Below are positions 28,001 through 36,529 of a stretch of DNA of 44,044 nt, piece after piece. This stretch comes from a virus: positions 1 to 44,044 of IMG/VR virus record IMGVR_UViG_3300042691_033264. The stretch is one strand, 5' to 3'. Made by a program: the position numbers and the translations under genes. The notes below the pieces were generated by a model that saw only the letters and a program-made list of their open reading frames with translations, searched no databases and was not told the DNA's origin. Within the stretch, counting starts at the first letter, position 1; the number at the start of each line of letters is the position of its first letter.

Positions 28001-31000
28001 TTATTTAAAATTTAATAAAACAAGAACAGCAGGTACTTTCTATACAGCATCTCGTTCAATTAATTCCGATTTTTGGATTACAGGTAGTAATATAATGACT
28101 GGAAGTTGGATTGATAATGTACCTTTAGGGTCTGCTTATGATGAGTATCTTTTAGTAGGAAACGCAAGTAAATTTAATGATTTAAGTGGTAGTATATTAT
28201 ATAATTTAGAAATACAACCATATTATACATCTTCGGTATATACATCAAGTATAACTCAAAATTATACAAAAACATTAGATGGACCAGAACCAATACAAAT
28301 AATTATTTTACCTACATCTGTTGCGTTAAAAGCAGATGAAGTTGGTTATGTACCATTAGAAAATTATACGGCAGCAAATACTAAAATTCAAGTAAAAGAA
28401 GGTAATGATTTTTTAAGATTTACAACACAATCAACCGCACCTGGAACTTGGAGAATTAATAGAGTTGAAACAACGGGGTCTTTAAATGTTTGGAATATAA
28501 GAACTGGTTCGTTATCATCATCATCATTAGACACTGCAACTTTAAATTTTAATAGATTTGATTATCCTTATGTATCGGCAAGCGCAGTTTACACAATTCA
28601 AGTGTATCCATACGCATTAGGAGCTGGACATTTATACACATCATCAATTTATACTCGTACACAAACATTTACAAAAACTGTTGCACCACCAAATGCACGT
28701 TCAGTTGATTTAAAGGCATCATCATATACAATAAATTACAATAGAGATGGATTTAAAACAACTCCTGAAGGTGGTGTTGATTTAACAGCAACTGCCTTTA
28801 ACACAACAGGCTCTGTTTGGTTTAGATGGTATTATATAGATGTGGATGGAAGCGAACAAGTTTGGCAAGGACCAGACCCAGAAACAACAGTAGGTGCAAA
28901 AGAAGCAATTCTTAATATAGATGCATCAGATGCTGCTGGGCCTGGTGAAAATAAAACTTGGAAAGTTAAAATTTGGGATGGGGATCCTGATGGAACTAGT
29001 CCAATAGCTGCTGGAAATAAACCTGTTAGAGCAGAAGGACAATTAACAATTACTGGTGTTAAAGCTGGAGCAGATGCATATAAAATTGTTGGAACTAACG
29101 AAAACACATCTATATCAGGAGACCTTTGGACAAAAAATCTAAATGGAACTGCAATTAGATTAACAACTTTTAAAGGTACAACTGAATTAGAAAATGTAAC
29201 AAAAAGTATTGTAACAAATAATGGATACCCCACACCAATACAACCTGATGATTACGATTATTTGGGTAATTTAATTGGTAATTTAGGATATTCATCCGCA
29301 TCTATTTATTCAAAATCAAATTGGGTAACTCAAAGTATAAGTAGATTCACAACTACCCCGGCACAAGCTCCTAATTTATCCGATTGGAGAAAATGGGGTG
29401 TTTCTCAATCTGCAGAAATTGTTTATAAAATTGATTTTGAAAATGGAAGACAATCTCAATTTGTAACACAATCTCTATCAGTACAATATACACCACCAGC
29501 TCCATATAATGTATATATGACGAATGAAAATTCGGCAATAGTTAATAGAGTTTCTGGTGAATTGGAGTTTAATAATACTGGTACTGTAATAAAAGCTTAT
29601 AGAGGTAATACTGAACTTACACATAAACCAAGTGGATTTAGTGGACCTCAATGGGATGCTTATGATGAAGTTGGATATCCAAATCAATATGTAGTTTCAA
29701 TACTTTCATATTCATCACATTTAGCATTACCATCTCCGTATAACACACCAAATGCTATACTTCCTGGTAATCCGGCATATATGCCACCTATTGTTGGTTG
29801 GACAGCGCCTGAAACTAATTTAACCGGAGAAATTGTTTATCAAATAGATTGTGAATATGTTTCTGGAAGTATTAGTAGACCTGGAACTACATTGTTTAAA
29901 ACACAATCATTCTCTGTTCAATTTGAAGGAGCAGTTGGGCCTGGTATTGTAATGAGAGGTGAATGGAGTGACCAAACCGATTATATAGGAATGGTTGAAA
30001 CAACAAATAATCGTAGAGATGCGGTAATTTACAATGCAGTGCCTGGCACCACATCGTATTACGCAGCTGTTAGTGGTTCGGGTCCTAACACATATGTAAA
30101 TCCAACAACTTCTACTTTTTATGTTGGTGGTTCACCACCTGCTGGGTTTGTTTTAATTGGAGATAAACAACCTGATACCGAACTTGACTATTGGGAATAT
30201 TTGGGACAAGAAGAATTCTTTGTGGCAGCTAAGATTGCAATTTTTGAAGAATCTTATGTTAAGAATACAATTAATGTTGGTACTAAAAATGGTACTGGTG
30301 CATTTGCAAATATTGTAATAGCTGGTGGTAGAACTGACCCATATATTGCTATCGGACAAAATGCAACAGTAGGTACTGCTGGTATTGGTGGTTCATCTTT
30401 AAATCCTGGTGGTTCGGTTATTGGATACGAAAGACCTGGTATATTCTTAGGAATTTATGAGCAACCAATTGGTTCTGGTGGTACAACTGGAAGATTTTCA
30501 ATTGTAAATGGAGCGGGTGATAGATATCTAAAATGGAATGGTAGCAGTTTGGAAATTGCAGGAGATATAACTGTAACCGGTGGTAACGCCGCATCTCAAG
30601 CTGGCGTAAGTGGTTCGATAGCATCTGGTTCTTATACATCTATTAATGTTGCGGCGGTTCAAACAGCTGTAGCTGTAAATGCACTTAGTGGGTCATTGGG
30701 TGCTATGGCAGCGATTAATTCAATCAATAGTGGTAACGCTACTACATTTATTGGACCTGGTGTAATTGTAGCAAATATGTTTGCTGGTACAGCAATTCAA
30801 TCTACAAACTATGTAGCTGGTTCTGACCCACTATTTGCACAAACTGGTACATTTATAAACTTAGCCGGAAGTTCGGTTAGAATGCAAGGATTTGCAGTTG
30901 ATAGTTCAGGAAACGCACATTTTAAAGGAGCACTTAATGCAGCAACTGGAACTTATAGTGGTTCTATGAGTGTTGGTACTGGTGCTAACTCAATTACAAT

Positions 31001-32480
31001 GGCTAATGGTGTATTAAGTGGACCTGGCTTTACTTTGAGTACCTCTGGATTGTCTGTTACAAATGCAAGCATTGCTGGTACAATTAACGCAAATGCTGGT
31101 TCTATTGGTAACTGGACAGTAGATTCCGATACTGGAAATTTGAGAGATAGTACAAATAGAATTTTCTTTGACCCATCTTTACCTGGATTGGCAATTAAAG
31201 AAAGTGGTACAACTCGTCTTAAAGTAAACTATGGTGCATTGACTGATTTGGGCGGTTCATCTATAAGTTTATCCGCAGAATCTTTAGTTTATACTAATAG
31301 TTACGCATCTTCTGTTGGAGTTAGTATTGATGTGGAAAGTACAGGACAAAACTTTACTGTACCTGCGGGGTACTATGTAGATTCTAGTGTAGTGTTTCCA
31401 TCCGCAGCGGCCGTAATAGATTCTTTCAATAGACAAGGTTATATGGACTTGTATTGGGGATATAGAATTTATGATGGTGCAACCTTAGTTTCCGAAGTTA
31501 TTATTGCTTCAGATTGGTGGAATGGTGGAGTTGATGAAACTTATGCAAATTTTAATGGATATACTGGAACATTTGGATTCTCACCACCAAACTCAGCCTC
31601 AACTACATATACATTTAAAACATTCTTTGTTTGCCAAGGATTTCAATATAATACTGGTGGTAGTGGTTCTGGATTTAGTGTAACCTTTAGTGAAACAACA
31701 CCAGCAATATCGGCAACATCAAATATAAATGTTGTAGAATTAACAAATGATGGTATTCAAGTTGCAACATCAACAGATAGATATATAAAGTTAAAAAGAG
31801 AAAATAGTTCGGCTGCTGCTGTATTGGAATCTAAAGGATTTTTGAAAATTATTGGAGATGGCTCAACCACACCAATTCAAATATCTGGAACAACTGGTGG
31901 AACCGCTATTGATATAGCTAGTAGTACTGGTATTATTAATACAAATAATAATAGTATTACAATGGGAACTGGCCAATTAACTTGGAAATCTAGTAATTTA
32001 AATAATGCTAGTTTAACTCAAACAACTCAAGGTGGACAAACATTTCCTACTGTATATTTACAAAATTTATATAGTGCAGGTGGTGGTACTATTAGAGGAT
32101 TGGAAGTATCATTATCAAACTGGACAATTGGTAGAGGTACTTCATCTAGAAGATTAAAATACGATATTCAAAATTGGACACCTACAAATTTATTAGATAC
32201 TATAAATAATATTCCTGTAAGAACATTTTATTGGAAAGTAGATGAGCAGTTGGAAAATCCAGAACTACAAATTGGTATGATTGCAGAAGAAGTTGTTGAT
32301 GCTGGATTACCACATTTGGTAGATTATGAATGGTTTCCAAAAGACCCAACTGATCCTGATGGAGAAAAGGAATATTTAACAGCTGGTTTTGATAAAGTAG
32401 GATTGACGTTTGTTTTATGGAAAGCAGTTCAAGAATTAACTAAAAAAGTTAAAGATTTGGAAAATAAATTGGGTTCTTAA
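25029..32480 (+). CDS. Giant tail fibre with C-terminal S74 self-cleaving chaperone
   Basis: 2483 residues. The N-terminal 180 residues are a probable virion-anchoring domain (FQTYITDTAPNSKYFKITEF). The shaft is Ser/Thr/Gly-rich beta with tandem Ig-like repeats: two units around 27890-28290 and 28300-28690 (FEINPISVNLKANSRGD against IILPTSVALKADEVGY) and two around 29080-29300 and 29510-29720 (GTNENTSI against MTNENSAI). From about residue 2370 there is a Peptidase_S74/endosialidase intramolecular chaperone. In TSSRRLKYDI a Ser five residues before the Lys fits the Ser-Lys dyad; GMIAEEVVDAG and a terminal coiled coil follow. The chaperone should trimerise the fibre and then cleave itself off. 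The long Thr/Ser surface makes it a candidate acceptor for the downstream sugar operon. Confidence 0.9.
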   Translation: MAVIKKYADVLTQNLTLFQTYITDTAPNSKYFKITEFKDTFTGGKNGFLIEGSEHLKESTEIKIQILDVNGDPIYYEPGNGVPEYYEGTSKLVAVYIYEDTPIGSAKITILGELKTYVDDNGIVQQIPDEWKNVYNLKWEKDFQVNRLLSNEDKVRFYRRPVVNIEEIVKPIYSNVVATKTQKGYIDGISQAPIQGQPLVNYTSPASYLLQIIDDTNWTGSVVDTYLQTDLGYSPLVTELVNNKELIVQTPYTSNGLVANFSNVGYTASFNYTEGVDNLKTALTGSFAKIELTDLTTFVGDCARVKIFRKSQSDLSDYQFVQEIKLESNELLVDLESTLKNQEYYGIFDGNNHKEYWITSSNSLTTEFNQTYLFDSIKLDGSAVSSTYFYTSKSLLLTEGIEYSLQFDSRIQQNISQNYFIRAFISGSRTTNINGNATIVQVEQDIIKINSSNALLQKQIKIQNFTSEEIDNAKLYFEVIGSGWYIANISLTAAQETAYSPDEITFIQSVPRSLPIETFDYRFEFYDINNNYIPVLVEASKTFDGGNLQTIRKQLRLIPSATGFQFDSGSNPVPPTVITVEIEKTLLTGSVTFTSQSYDFFGNALSGSDYTASWTGQQYPGRLDNITGATPFLTVANFTGSRTDINVQLVTITGECEGYTDTINIYKILDGFGGVNHIIRPYRGTQIRNSSTASLEIQAVRIDGINDILLNAGAQKNFGNIQLHVISKSLEGIEKFVNLAYVTQSNMFEGLTTGSIGTQEINYNATFTRDSIDFRRIIYLMPSSSAAGKFAYEASSSVLASIVLEDLQDGLDSGKVVFNADSFTINPRLDIEFKPVFAFATASFAKRATAGENEYITSSFQVYPSMSINKDYVPEYWMYYHTQSLDPTLTVTAIDDNKLVIPSQVPSNSNVRSPLQQTKNLTLTFTYTEPWTSASVSFDKTFTIIPEGKPGDETIIFEINPISVNLKANSRGDVTSYDQSATQIRLKQGSRYLKFNKTRTAGTFYTASRSINSDFWITGSNIMTGSWIDNVPLGSAYDEYLLVGNASKFNDLSGSILYNLEIQPYYTSSVYTSSITQNYTKTLDGPEPIQIIILPTSVALKADEVGYVPLENYTAANTKIQVKEGNDFLRFTTQSTAPGTWRINRVETTGSLNVWNIRTGSLSSSSLDTATLNFNRFDYPYVSASAVYTIQVYPYALGAGHLYTSSIYTRTQTFTKTVAPPNARSVDLKASSYTINYNRDGFKTTPEGGVDLTATAFNTTGSVWFRWYYIDVDGSEQVWQGPDPETTVGAKEAILNIDASDAAGPGENKTWKVKIWDGDPDGTSPIAAGNKPVRAEGQLTITGVKAGADAYKIVGTNENTSISGDLWTKNLNGTAIRLTTFKGTTELENVTKSIVTNNGYPTPIQPDDYDYLGNLIGNLGYSSASIYSKSNWVTQSISRFTTTPAQAPNLSDWRKWGVSQSAEIVYKIDFENGRQSQFVTQSLSVQYTPPAPYNVYMTNENSAIVNRVSGELEFNNTGTVIKAYRGNTELTHKPSGFSGPQWDAYDEVGYPNQYVVSILSYSSHLALPSPYNTPNAILPGNPAYMPPIVGWTAPETNLTGEIVYQIDCEYVSGSISRPGTTLFKTQSFSVQFEGAVGPGIVMRGEWSDQTDYIGMVETTNNRRDAVIYNAVPGTTSYYAAVSGSGPNTYVNPTTSTFYVGGSPPAGFVLIGDKQPDTELDYWEYLGQEEFFVAAKIAIFEESYVKNTINVGTKNGTGAFANIVIAGGRTDPYIAIGQNATVGTAGIGGSSLNPGGSVIGYERPGIFLGIYEQPIGSGGTTGRFSIVNGAGDRYLKWNGSSLEIAGDITVTGGNAASQAGVSGSIASGSYTSINVAAVQTAVAVNALSGSLGAMAAINSINSGNATTFIGPGVIVANMFAGTAIQSTNYVAGSDPLFAQTGTFINLAGSSVRMQGFAVDSSGNAHFKGALNAATGTYSGSMSVGTGANSITMANGVLSGPGFTLSTSGLSVTNASIAGTINANAGSIGNWTVDSDTGNLRDSTNRIFFDPSLPGLAIKESGTTRLKVNYGALTDLGGSSISLSAESLVYTNSYASSVGVSIDVESTGQNFTVPAGYYVDSSVVFPSAAAVIDSFNRQGYMDLYWGYRIYDGATLVSEVIIASDWWNGGVDETYANFNGYTGTFGFSPPNSASTTYTFKTFFVCQGFQYNTGGSGSGFSVTFSETTPAISATSNINVVELTNDGIQVATSTDRYIKLKRENSSAAAVLESKGFLKIIGDGSTTPIQISGTTGGTAIDIASSTGIINTNNNSITMGTGQLTWKSSNLNNASLTQTTQGGQTFPTVYLQNLYSAGGGTIRGLEVSLSNWTIGRGTSSRRLKYDIQNWTPTNLLDTINNIPVRTFYWKVDEQLENPELQIGMIAEEVVDAGLPHLVDYEWFPKDPTDPDGEKEYLTAGFDKVGLTFVLWKAVQELTKKVKDLENKLGS

Positions 32481-32492
32481 CAAAAAGATATA

Positions 32493-32500
32493 TATTTATA
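32493..32500 (+). promoter_or_regulatory. Late-promoter-like box TATTTATA
   Basis: TATTTATA in TATATTTATATA, 12 bases before the ATG at 32513. This is the shortest spacing of the set. It would drive only the 85-residue gene, because the sugar operon has its own host-type promoter directly after it. Confidence 0.5.
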
Positions 32501-32512
32501 TATAAAAATAAT

Positions 32513-32770
32513 ATGGAAAAACATACTGAAAAATTAGAAGAATCTTTAGTAGAAAAACTAAAAGAACTTAGAACCAAACAAAATGAGTTAATTGTTAGTA
32601 TAGGACAAGTTCATTTAGAGTTAAAACAAATGAACAATGTAATGCAATCTATGGAATCACAATATCTAACAATTACGGCAGAATTAAACGATAAATTGAA
32701 TGATTTGGAAAAGAAATATCCAAATGGTGAAGTTGATTTAGTTGATGGTACTGTTATTTATGAAAAATAA
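32513..32770 (+). CDS. Small coiled-coil protein, paralogue of the 36559 gene
   Basis: 85 residues. Residues 1-70 are a continuous coiled coil (EKLEESLVEKLKELRTKQNE). The end, DLEKKYPNGEVDLVDGTVIY, matches by eye the 36559 product (AIDDKYPQGRINLADGTIMY). In both, a coiled coil runs into a YP-G-x-(D/N)L-x-DGT-Y motif, so they are likely duplicates. Coupling to the fibre gene upstream (32 bases) suggests a fibre-assembly or attachment role, but no family is recognised. Its stop is immediately followed by the TTTG of the next promoter. Confidence 0.75.
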   Translation: MEKHTEKLEESLVEKLKELRTKQNELIVSIGQVHLELKQMNNVMQSMESQYLTITAELNDKLNDLEKKYPNGEVDLVDGTVIYEK

Positions 32771-32802
32771 TTTGGTAAAATCAAAATAATTTAGTATATT
32801 TG
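32771..32802 (+). promoter_or_regulatory. Bacteroidota primary-sigma promoter for the sugar operon
   Basis: TTTG at 32771-32774 and TATATTTG at 32795-32802, again exactly 20 bases apart and with the same -7 sequence as the primase promoter. The ATG at 32812 is only 9 bases after the -7 box, so the mRNA would have almost no leader. This also argues against the in-frame TTG at 32800, which lies inside the -7 box. Confidence 0.8.
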
Positions 32803-32811
32803 TTACAATTT

Positions 32812-34989
32812 ATGGGAAAGAAAAAGTTACTCTATGTATGTCCACATCTATCTACTGGTGGACAGCCACAATACACATACAAACAAATAAAACACTTTAT
32901 AAACGATTTTGAAATACAAGTTGTTGAAATAAATAATAGTGGTGGTACGGCTTTTGTTGTTCAAAAAAATAGAATAAAATCTTTAGTAACATTACATACA
33001 TTGGGTTCGGATAAATCTGAGATAATTTCTATAATAGATAATTTTAAACCTGATATTATACATTTTCAAGAAATACCTGAATTTGATTTATCAACTGATA
33101 TTTTGGAAAAAATATTTAAAAAGGATAGAAATTATTTTATAGTAGCATCAACGCATGGTTCTTTTACAAATCCCGATGATATATACTATCATCCAGATAG
33201 ATATGTTTTGGTATCGGAGTGGAGTAGATTAAAATTTGAAAATACAGGTGTAGAAACTGTATTATGGGAATATCCAATAGAAAATTATACTTTTGATAAA
33301 ATTGCCGCACAAAATGAATTAGGTTTTGATTCAACTTGGAAACATATATTAATGGTTGGTTTATTTTCACCTGGCAAAAACCAAGCTGAAATATTTGATA
33401 TAGCAAGGCAATTGGAAAAATATAAAATTAAATTTCATTTTGTTGGAAACCAAGCTATGAATTATGAAGAATATTGGAGACCTTTAATGGAATTTGTTCC
33501 TGATAACTGCCACATATGGGGAGAAAGAAACGATGTTGATACATTTTACGCAGCTTCTGATATGTTTTATTTTAGTTCTAAATTAGAATTGAATCCACTA
33601 TCAATAAAAGAGGCACTTTCTTATAAACTTCCTTGTATATTTAGGAAGTTGCACACTTACTTAGATACCTATGATAATAATCCATTGGTTACATATATAA
33701 ATGATGATTTAAAATTAACCAAAAGAATTATATTAGAAAAATTAAATCCTGATTTTTATGAATTGCCTGGTTGGTTTTCATATCAAGATTTATATGATGA
33801 AGTTGTTGAAAAAGTTCCACCATTTGCAAATGTAGTAGAACTTGGAACATGGTTTGGGAAATCAACAAATTATTTAGCTAGTAAAATTAAAAAATCTAAC
33901 AAAAAAATAAATTTCACAACAATTGATACTTTTAAAGGAACTGATGATGAAGATTTGCATAAAAGTATTGTTAAATCATTCGATGGTGATATATTTTATG
34001 AATTTATAGATAATACTGTGCTATCGGAAAATTATGAAACATTTAATATAATAAAAGATACATCTAAAAACGCAGCAAATCAATTTCAAAATTGTAGTAT
34101 TGATTTTATGATGATTGATGCAGGGCATACTTTTGAAGATGTTACAAATGATTTGAACATATGGTATAATAAAATAAAACCTGGCGGATATATTACAGGA
34201 GATGATTATGGTGGAAGTTATTTTCCTGGTGTAACAAAAGCAGCTGACGATTTTTTCTATAAACAAATAGCAAGAGGTAATCGTTCTTATATTAGAAAAA
34301 AGCCAAGAATACAAATTAAACATATGTTGACTAGGCCGGATGATATGAGAGAAAGAGTATCCATTCAATCTATAAAACAATTAGAAAAATATGGAATGGT
34401 TTATCAACCAATTGTAAATAAAGTTTATGAAGGATTGGCACCTGCAGAAAATTGTAGAAGACCCGAACATTTAAGTAAAGATAATAAGCCAGGAGAATTA
34501 TATCCTGGTGCTGGTCTTGGTTGGATAACTGGTAGGCACTATGGTTGTTATTTAGCACATAGAAACGCATTAGAAACTATGGATGACGAAAATTTTGATT
34601 ATACTTTAATATTTGAAGCAGATGCATTTATCTATACTGGTTTAGAAGAATTTGTTAATATAGTTCATAAAGCATGTTTTATATCCGAAAGAGATGATGT
34701 TTATTATATAGGATTGGCAGATAATCCATCTAAAGGTAAAGATAAAATAGATGAATTATTTTCAAAGACAGCTTATAATCAAGACCTAGCACATGCTTAC
34801 CTAATACCAAATCGTACTAAGAGTTGGTGGATGGATAGATTGGTTGATTGTGGGTGGGATGTTGGTGACCTTTGGTATAACCATGTATTTTACAATCATC
34901 CAAAAAATAGATATACAACTAATAAGGTATATAGTAAGCAAGCAGAAGGATTTTCTCTTCTAGATTTAACAGTTAAAACTTGGAGTTAA
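32812..34989 (+). CDS. GT4 glycosyltransferase / class I methyltransferase / GT25-like fusion
   Basis: 725 residues from the ATG at 32812 (a TTG four codons upstream falls inside the promoter). Residues 1-315 are a GT-B glycosyltransferase of GT4 type: STGGQPQYTY loop near residue 14, HILMVGLFSPGKNQ (178-191), and the E-x7-E motif E259-LNPLSIK-E267. Residues 335-475 are an SAM methyltransferase: VVELGTWFGKST (341-352), acidic D372 in TIDTF, DFMMIDAGHTFED (431-443) and IKPGGYITGDDY (455-466). Residues 500-725 resemble GT25 enzymes: GCYLAHRNALE (578-588) and the acidic triad E602-A-D604. It probably builds and methylates a short glycan. Substrates are unknown. Its stop overlaps the next start (TAATG). 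Confidence 0.85.
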   Translation: MGKKKLLYVCPHLSTGGQPQYTYKQIKHFINDFEIQVVEINNSGGTAFVVQKNRIKSLVTLHTLGSDKSEIISIIDNFKPDIIHFQEIPEFDLSTDILEKIFKKDRNYFIVASTHGSFTNPDDIYYHPDRYVLVSEWSRLKFENTGVETVLWEYPIENYTFDKIAAQNELGFDSTWKHILMVGLFSPGKNQAEIFDIARQLEKYKIKFHFVGNQAMNYEEYWRPLMEFVPDNCHIWGERNDVDTFYAASDMFYFSSKLELNPLSIKEALSYKLPCIFRKLHTYLDTYDNNPLVTYINDDLKLTKRIILEKLNPDFYELPGWFSYQDLYDEVVEKVPPFANVVELGTWFGKSTNYLASKIKKSNKKINFTTIDTFKGTDDEDLHKSIVKSFDGDIFYEFIDNTVLSENYETFNIIKDTSKNAANQFQNCSIDFMMIDAGHTFEDVTNDLNIWYNKIKPGGYITGDDYGGSYFPGVTKAADDFFYKQIARGNRSYIRKKPRIQIKHMLTRPDDMRERVSIQSIKQLEKYGMVYQPIVNKVYEGLAPAENCRRPEHLSKDNKPGELYPGAGLGWITGRHYGCYLAHRNALETMDDENFDYTLIFEADAFIYTGLEEFVNIVHKACFISERDDVYYIGLADNPSKGKDKIDELFSKTAYNQDLAHAYLIPNRTKSWWMDRLVDCGWDVGDLWYNHVFYNHPKNRYTTNKVYSKQAEGFSLLDLTVKTWS

Positions 34990-36134
34990 TGATATACGAT
35001 AATTTGAAAAAAAATCTATCTAATAAAATTGATAAACAAAATAAAGTAACTTATCATTTTGTAAGAGGTCCATTTGTAGAAATAAAAGGACCAAAAACCG
35101 CAAAATATACTGTTGAATTTATAGATAACAATAATAATGAGTTGAAATATAAAACAACTATAAGTAATAATTGTTGGTGTAAGTGTAATATAGAATATTT
35201 TGTAGATTGGAAAATAAAAATTTATGAAAATGAAAAGTTATGGAATGAATTCAACTATAATGCTTCTGATAAAAGAGTTTACATAGCATTGGATTCAAAA
35301 GCATTAGGTGATACGTTATCTTGGTTTCCTTATTTTGAAGAATTTAGAAAAAAACATAATTGTAAATTAGTTGTATCAACATTTATGAATGATTTCTTTT
35401 CATCCGAATATAAAGAAATACAATTTATAAAGCCGGGCGAAACAGCAGATAATTTATACGCAATGTATTGTGTTGGATTGTTTTATAATGAAGATAATTC
35501 TATAAATTTATTTAAAAATCCAGTTGACCCAAAGACAGTAACACTTCAAAAAATGTGTTCTGATATTTTAGGATTATCATTTAAAGAAATAAAACCAAAA
35601 TTAAAAAGAAAAAATCCACCATTAGAAAAAATTAATCAAATTTGTATTGGTGTATTTGGAACTGCTCAATCAAAATTTTGGAATAATCCCACTGGGTGGC
35701 AAGATGTTGTTGATTGGTTAAATAGTAAAGGATATACTGTTAAACTTATATCAAAAGAAGATGATGATTATATGGGTAATAAACTACCTCATGGAATTAT
35801 CAAACATCCAAACGGTCCTATTGAATTGGTTATGGATGAATTAAAAAAATCTAAAGCTTTTATTGGTATTGGTAGTGGATTAAGTTGGTTGAGTTGGGCA
35901 TTGGATGTACCAACTGTTTTAATAAGTGGATTTTCATATGATTGGGCCGAAATGGAAGATTGTATTAGAATAACAACTCCAAAAGGAAAATGTGAAGGAT
36001 GCTTTAATCGTTTAAGATTAGATGCTGGTGATTGGAATTGGTGTCCGGACCATAAGGGAACTGAAAGACAATTTGAATGTACCAAATCAATTACTTCCGA
36101 AATGGTAATCAAAGAATTGGAGAAATTTTTATAA
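34989..36134 (+). CDS. TibC/Aah-like protein O-heptosyltransferase
   Basis: 381 residues from the ATG at 34989 in the TAATG overlap (a TTG start three codons upstream is possible). It follows the autotransporter strand-loop-strand O-heptosyltransferase family along its length: a beta N-terminal domain (HFVRGPFVEIKG, YTVEFID), YIALDSKALGDTLSWFPYFE with catalytic-type D108, FGTAQSKFWNNPTGWQDVVD, FIGIGSGLSWLSWALDVPTV, and the four-Cys iron finger C335-EG-C338, C352, C364 with GDWNWCPDHKG. TibC and Aah transfer heptose from ADP-heptose to Ser/Thr of autotransporter adhesins as dodecameric rings. No autotransporter gene is present, so the acceptor here is unknown. The neighbouring fibre is the obvious candidate. 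Stop overlaps the next start (TAATG). Confidence 0.9.
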   Translation: MIYDNLKKNLSNKIDKQNKVTYHFVRGPFVEIKGPKTAKYTVEFIDNNNNELKYKTTISNNCWCKCNIEYFVDWKIKIYENEKLWNEFNYNASDKRVYIALDSKALGDTLSWFPYFEEFRKKHNCKLVVSTFMNDFFSSEYKEIQFIKPGETADNLYAMYCVGLFYNEDNSINLFKNPVDPKTVTLQKMCSDILGLSFKEIKPKLKRKNPPLEKINQICIGVFGTAQSKFWNNPTGWQDVVDWLNSKGYTVKLISKEDDDYMGNKLPHGIIKHPNGPIELVMDELKKSKAFIGIGSGLSWLSWALDVPTVLISGFSYDWAEMEDCIRITTPKGKCEGCFNRLRLDAGDWNWCPDHKGTERQFECTKSITSEMVIKELEKFL

Positions 36135-36523
36135 TGCAAAAAATTTGGATAAATGGAACTTTTGATGTTTTACACATTGGCCATATCAGGCTTATGTTAC
36201 ATGGTGCATCCTTGGGCACCTTACGAGTGGGGATTGATACGGATGAAAGAGTTTGTTCAAAAAAAGGAGTGGGAAGGCCGTTCAATACGCTGGCTGACCG
36301 TATGGAGTTTGTATCCGCTATCAATGGTGTTGATTCTGTGGTGTCTTTTGGAACTGATGATGAATTGGTAGAAAGAATAAAAGAATGGGGACCTGATATT
36401 ATGGTAATTGGAAACGATTACAAATATCACCAAATTATAGGAGTTGAATATGTTCCGAAAATAGAATTTTTTGATAAGATACCAGGGTTTAGTACAACAA
36501 ACATTTTAAAAAATAAAAAGTAA
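36134..36523 (+). CDS. HldE C-domain-like heptose-phosphate nucleotidyltransferase
   Basis: 129 residues from the ATG at 36134, which shares its A with the preceding stop. The cytidylyltransferase fold is clear: INGTFDVLHIGHIRL with H14-I-G-H17, ADRMEFVSAINGVDSVVSF (54-72), GPDIMVIGNDYK (86-97) and STTNIL (120-125). The block GRPFNTLADR and the GNDY-x-x-H-x-I-I-G turn fit the adenylyltransferase half of HldE (RfaE domain II) better than TagD, so ADP-heptose is the likely product. It should supply the donor for the O-heptosyltransferase next door. No HldE kinase half, epimerase or GmhA/GmhB is in the window, so precursors would come from the host. The first 200 bases look richer in G+C than the flanks. 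Confidence 0.82.
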   Translation: MQKIWINGTFDVLHIGHIRLMLHGASLGTLRVGIDTDERVCSKKGVGRPFNTLADRMEFVSAINGVDSVVSFGTDDELVERIKEWGPDIMVIGNDYKYHQIIGVEYVPKIEFFDKIPGFSTTNILKNKK

Positions 36524-36529
36524 TATAGT

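Noticed and set aside
25029-32480. Diversity-generating retroelement acting on the fibre
   Set aside because: No reverse transcriptase gene and no adenine-varying template repeat were seen in the window.
32800-32811. TTG start four codons before the glycosyltransferase ATG
   Set aside because: The TTG is part of the -7 promoter box TATATTTG, so it would not be transcribed. The ATG at 32812 starts a normal GT-B Rossmann strand.
36077-36133. Longer frame for the nucleotidyltransferase starting at 36077
   Set aside because: The extra 19 residues overlap the end of the heptosyltransferase and have no place in the fold. The ATG at 36134 in a TAATG overlap starts directly at the first beta strand.
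36153-36371. 72-residue forward frame inside the nucleotidyltransferase gene
   Set aside because: It is a +1-type shadow of a gene with all family motifs in the main frame.
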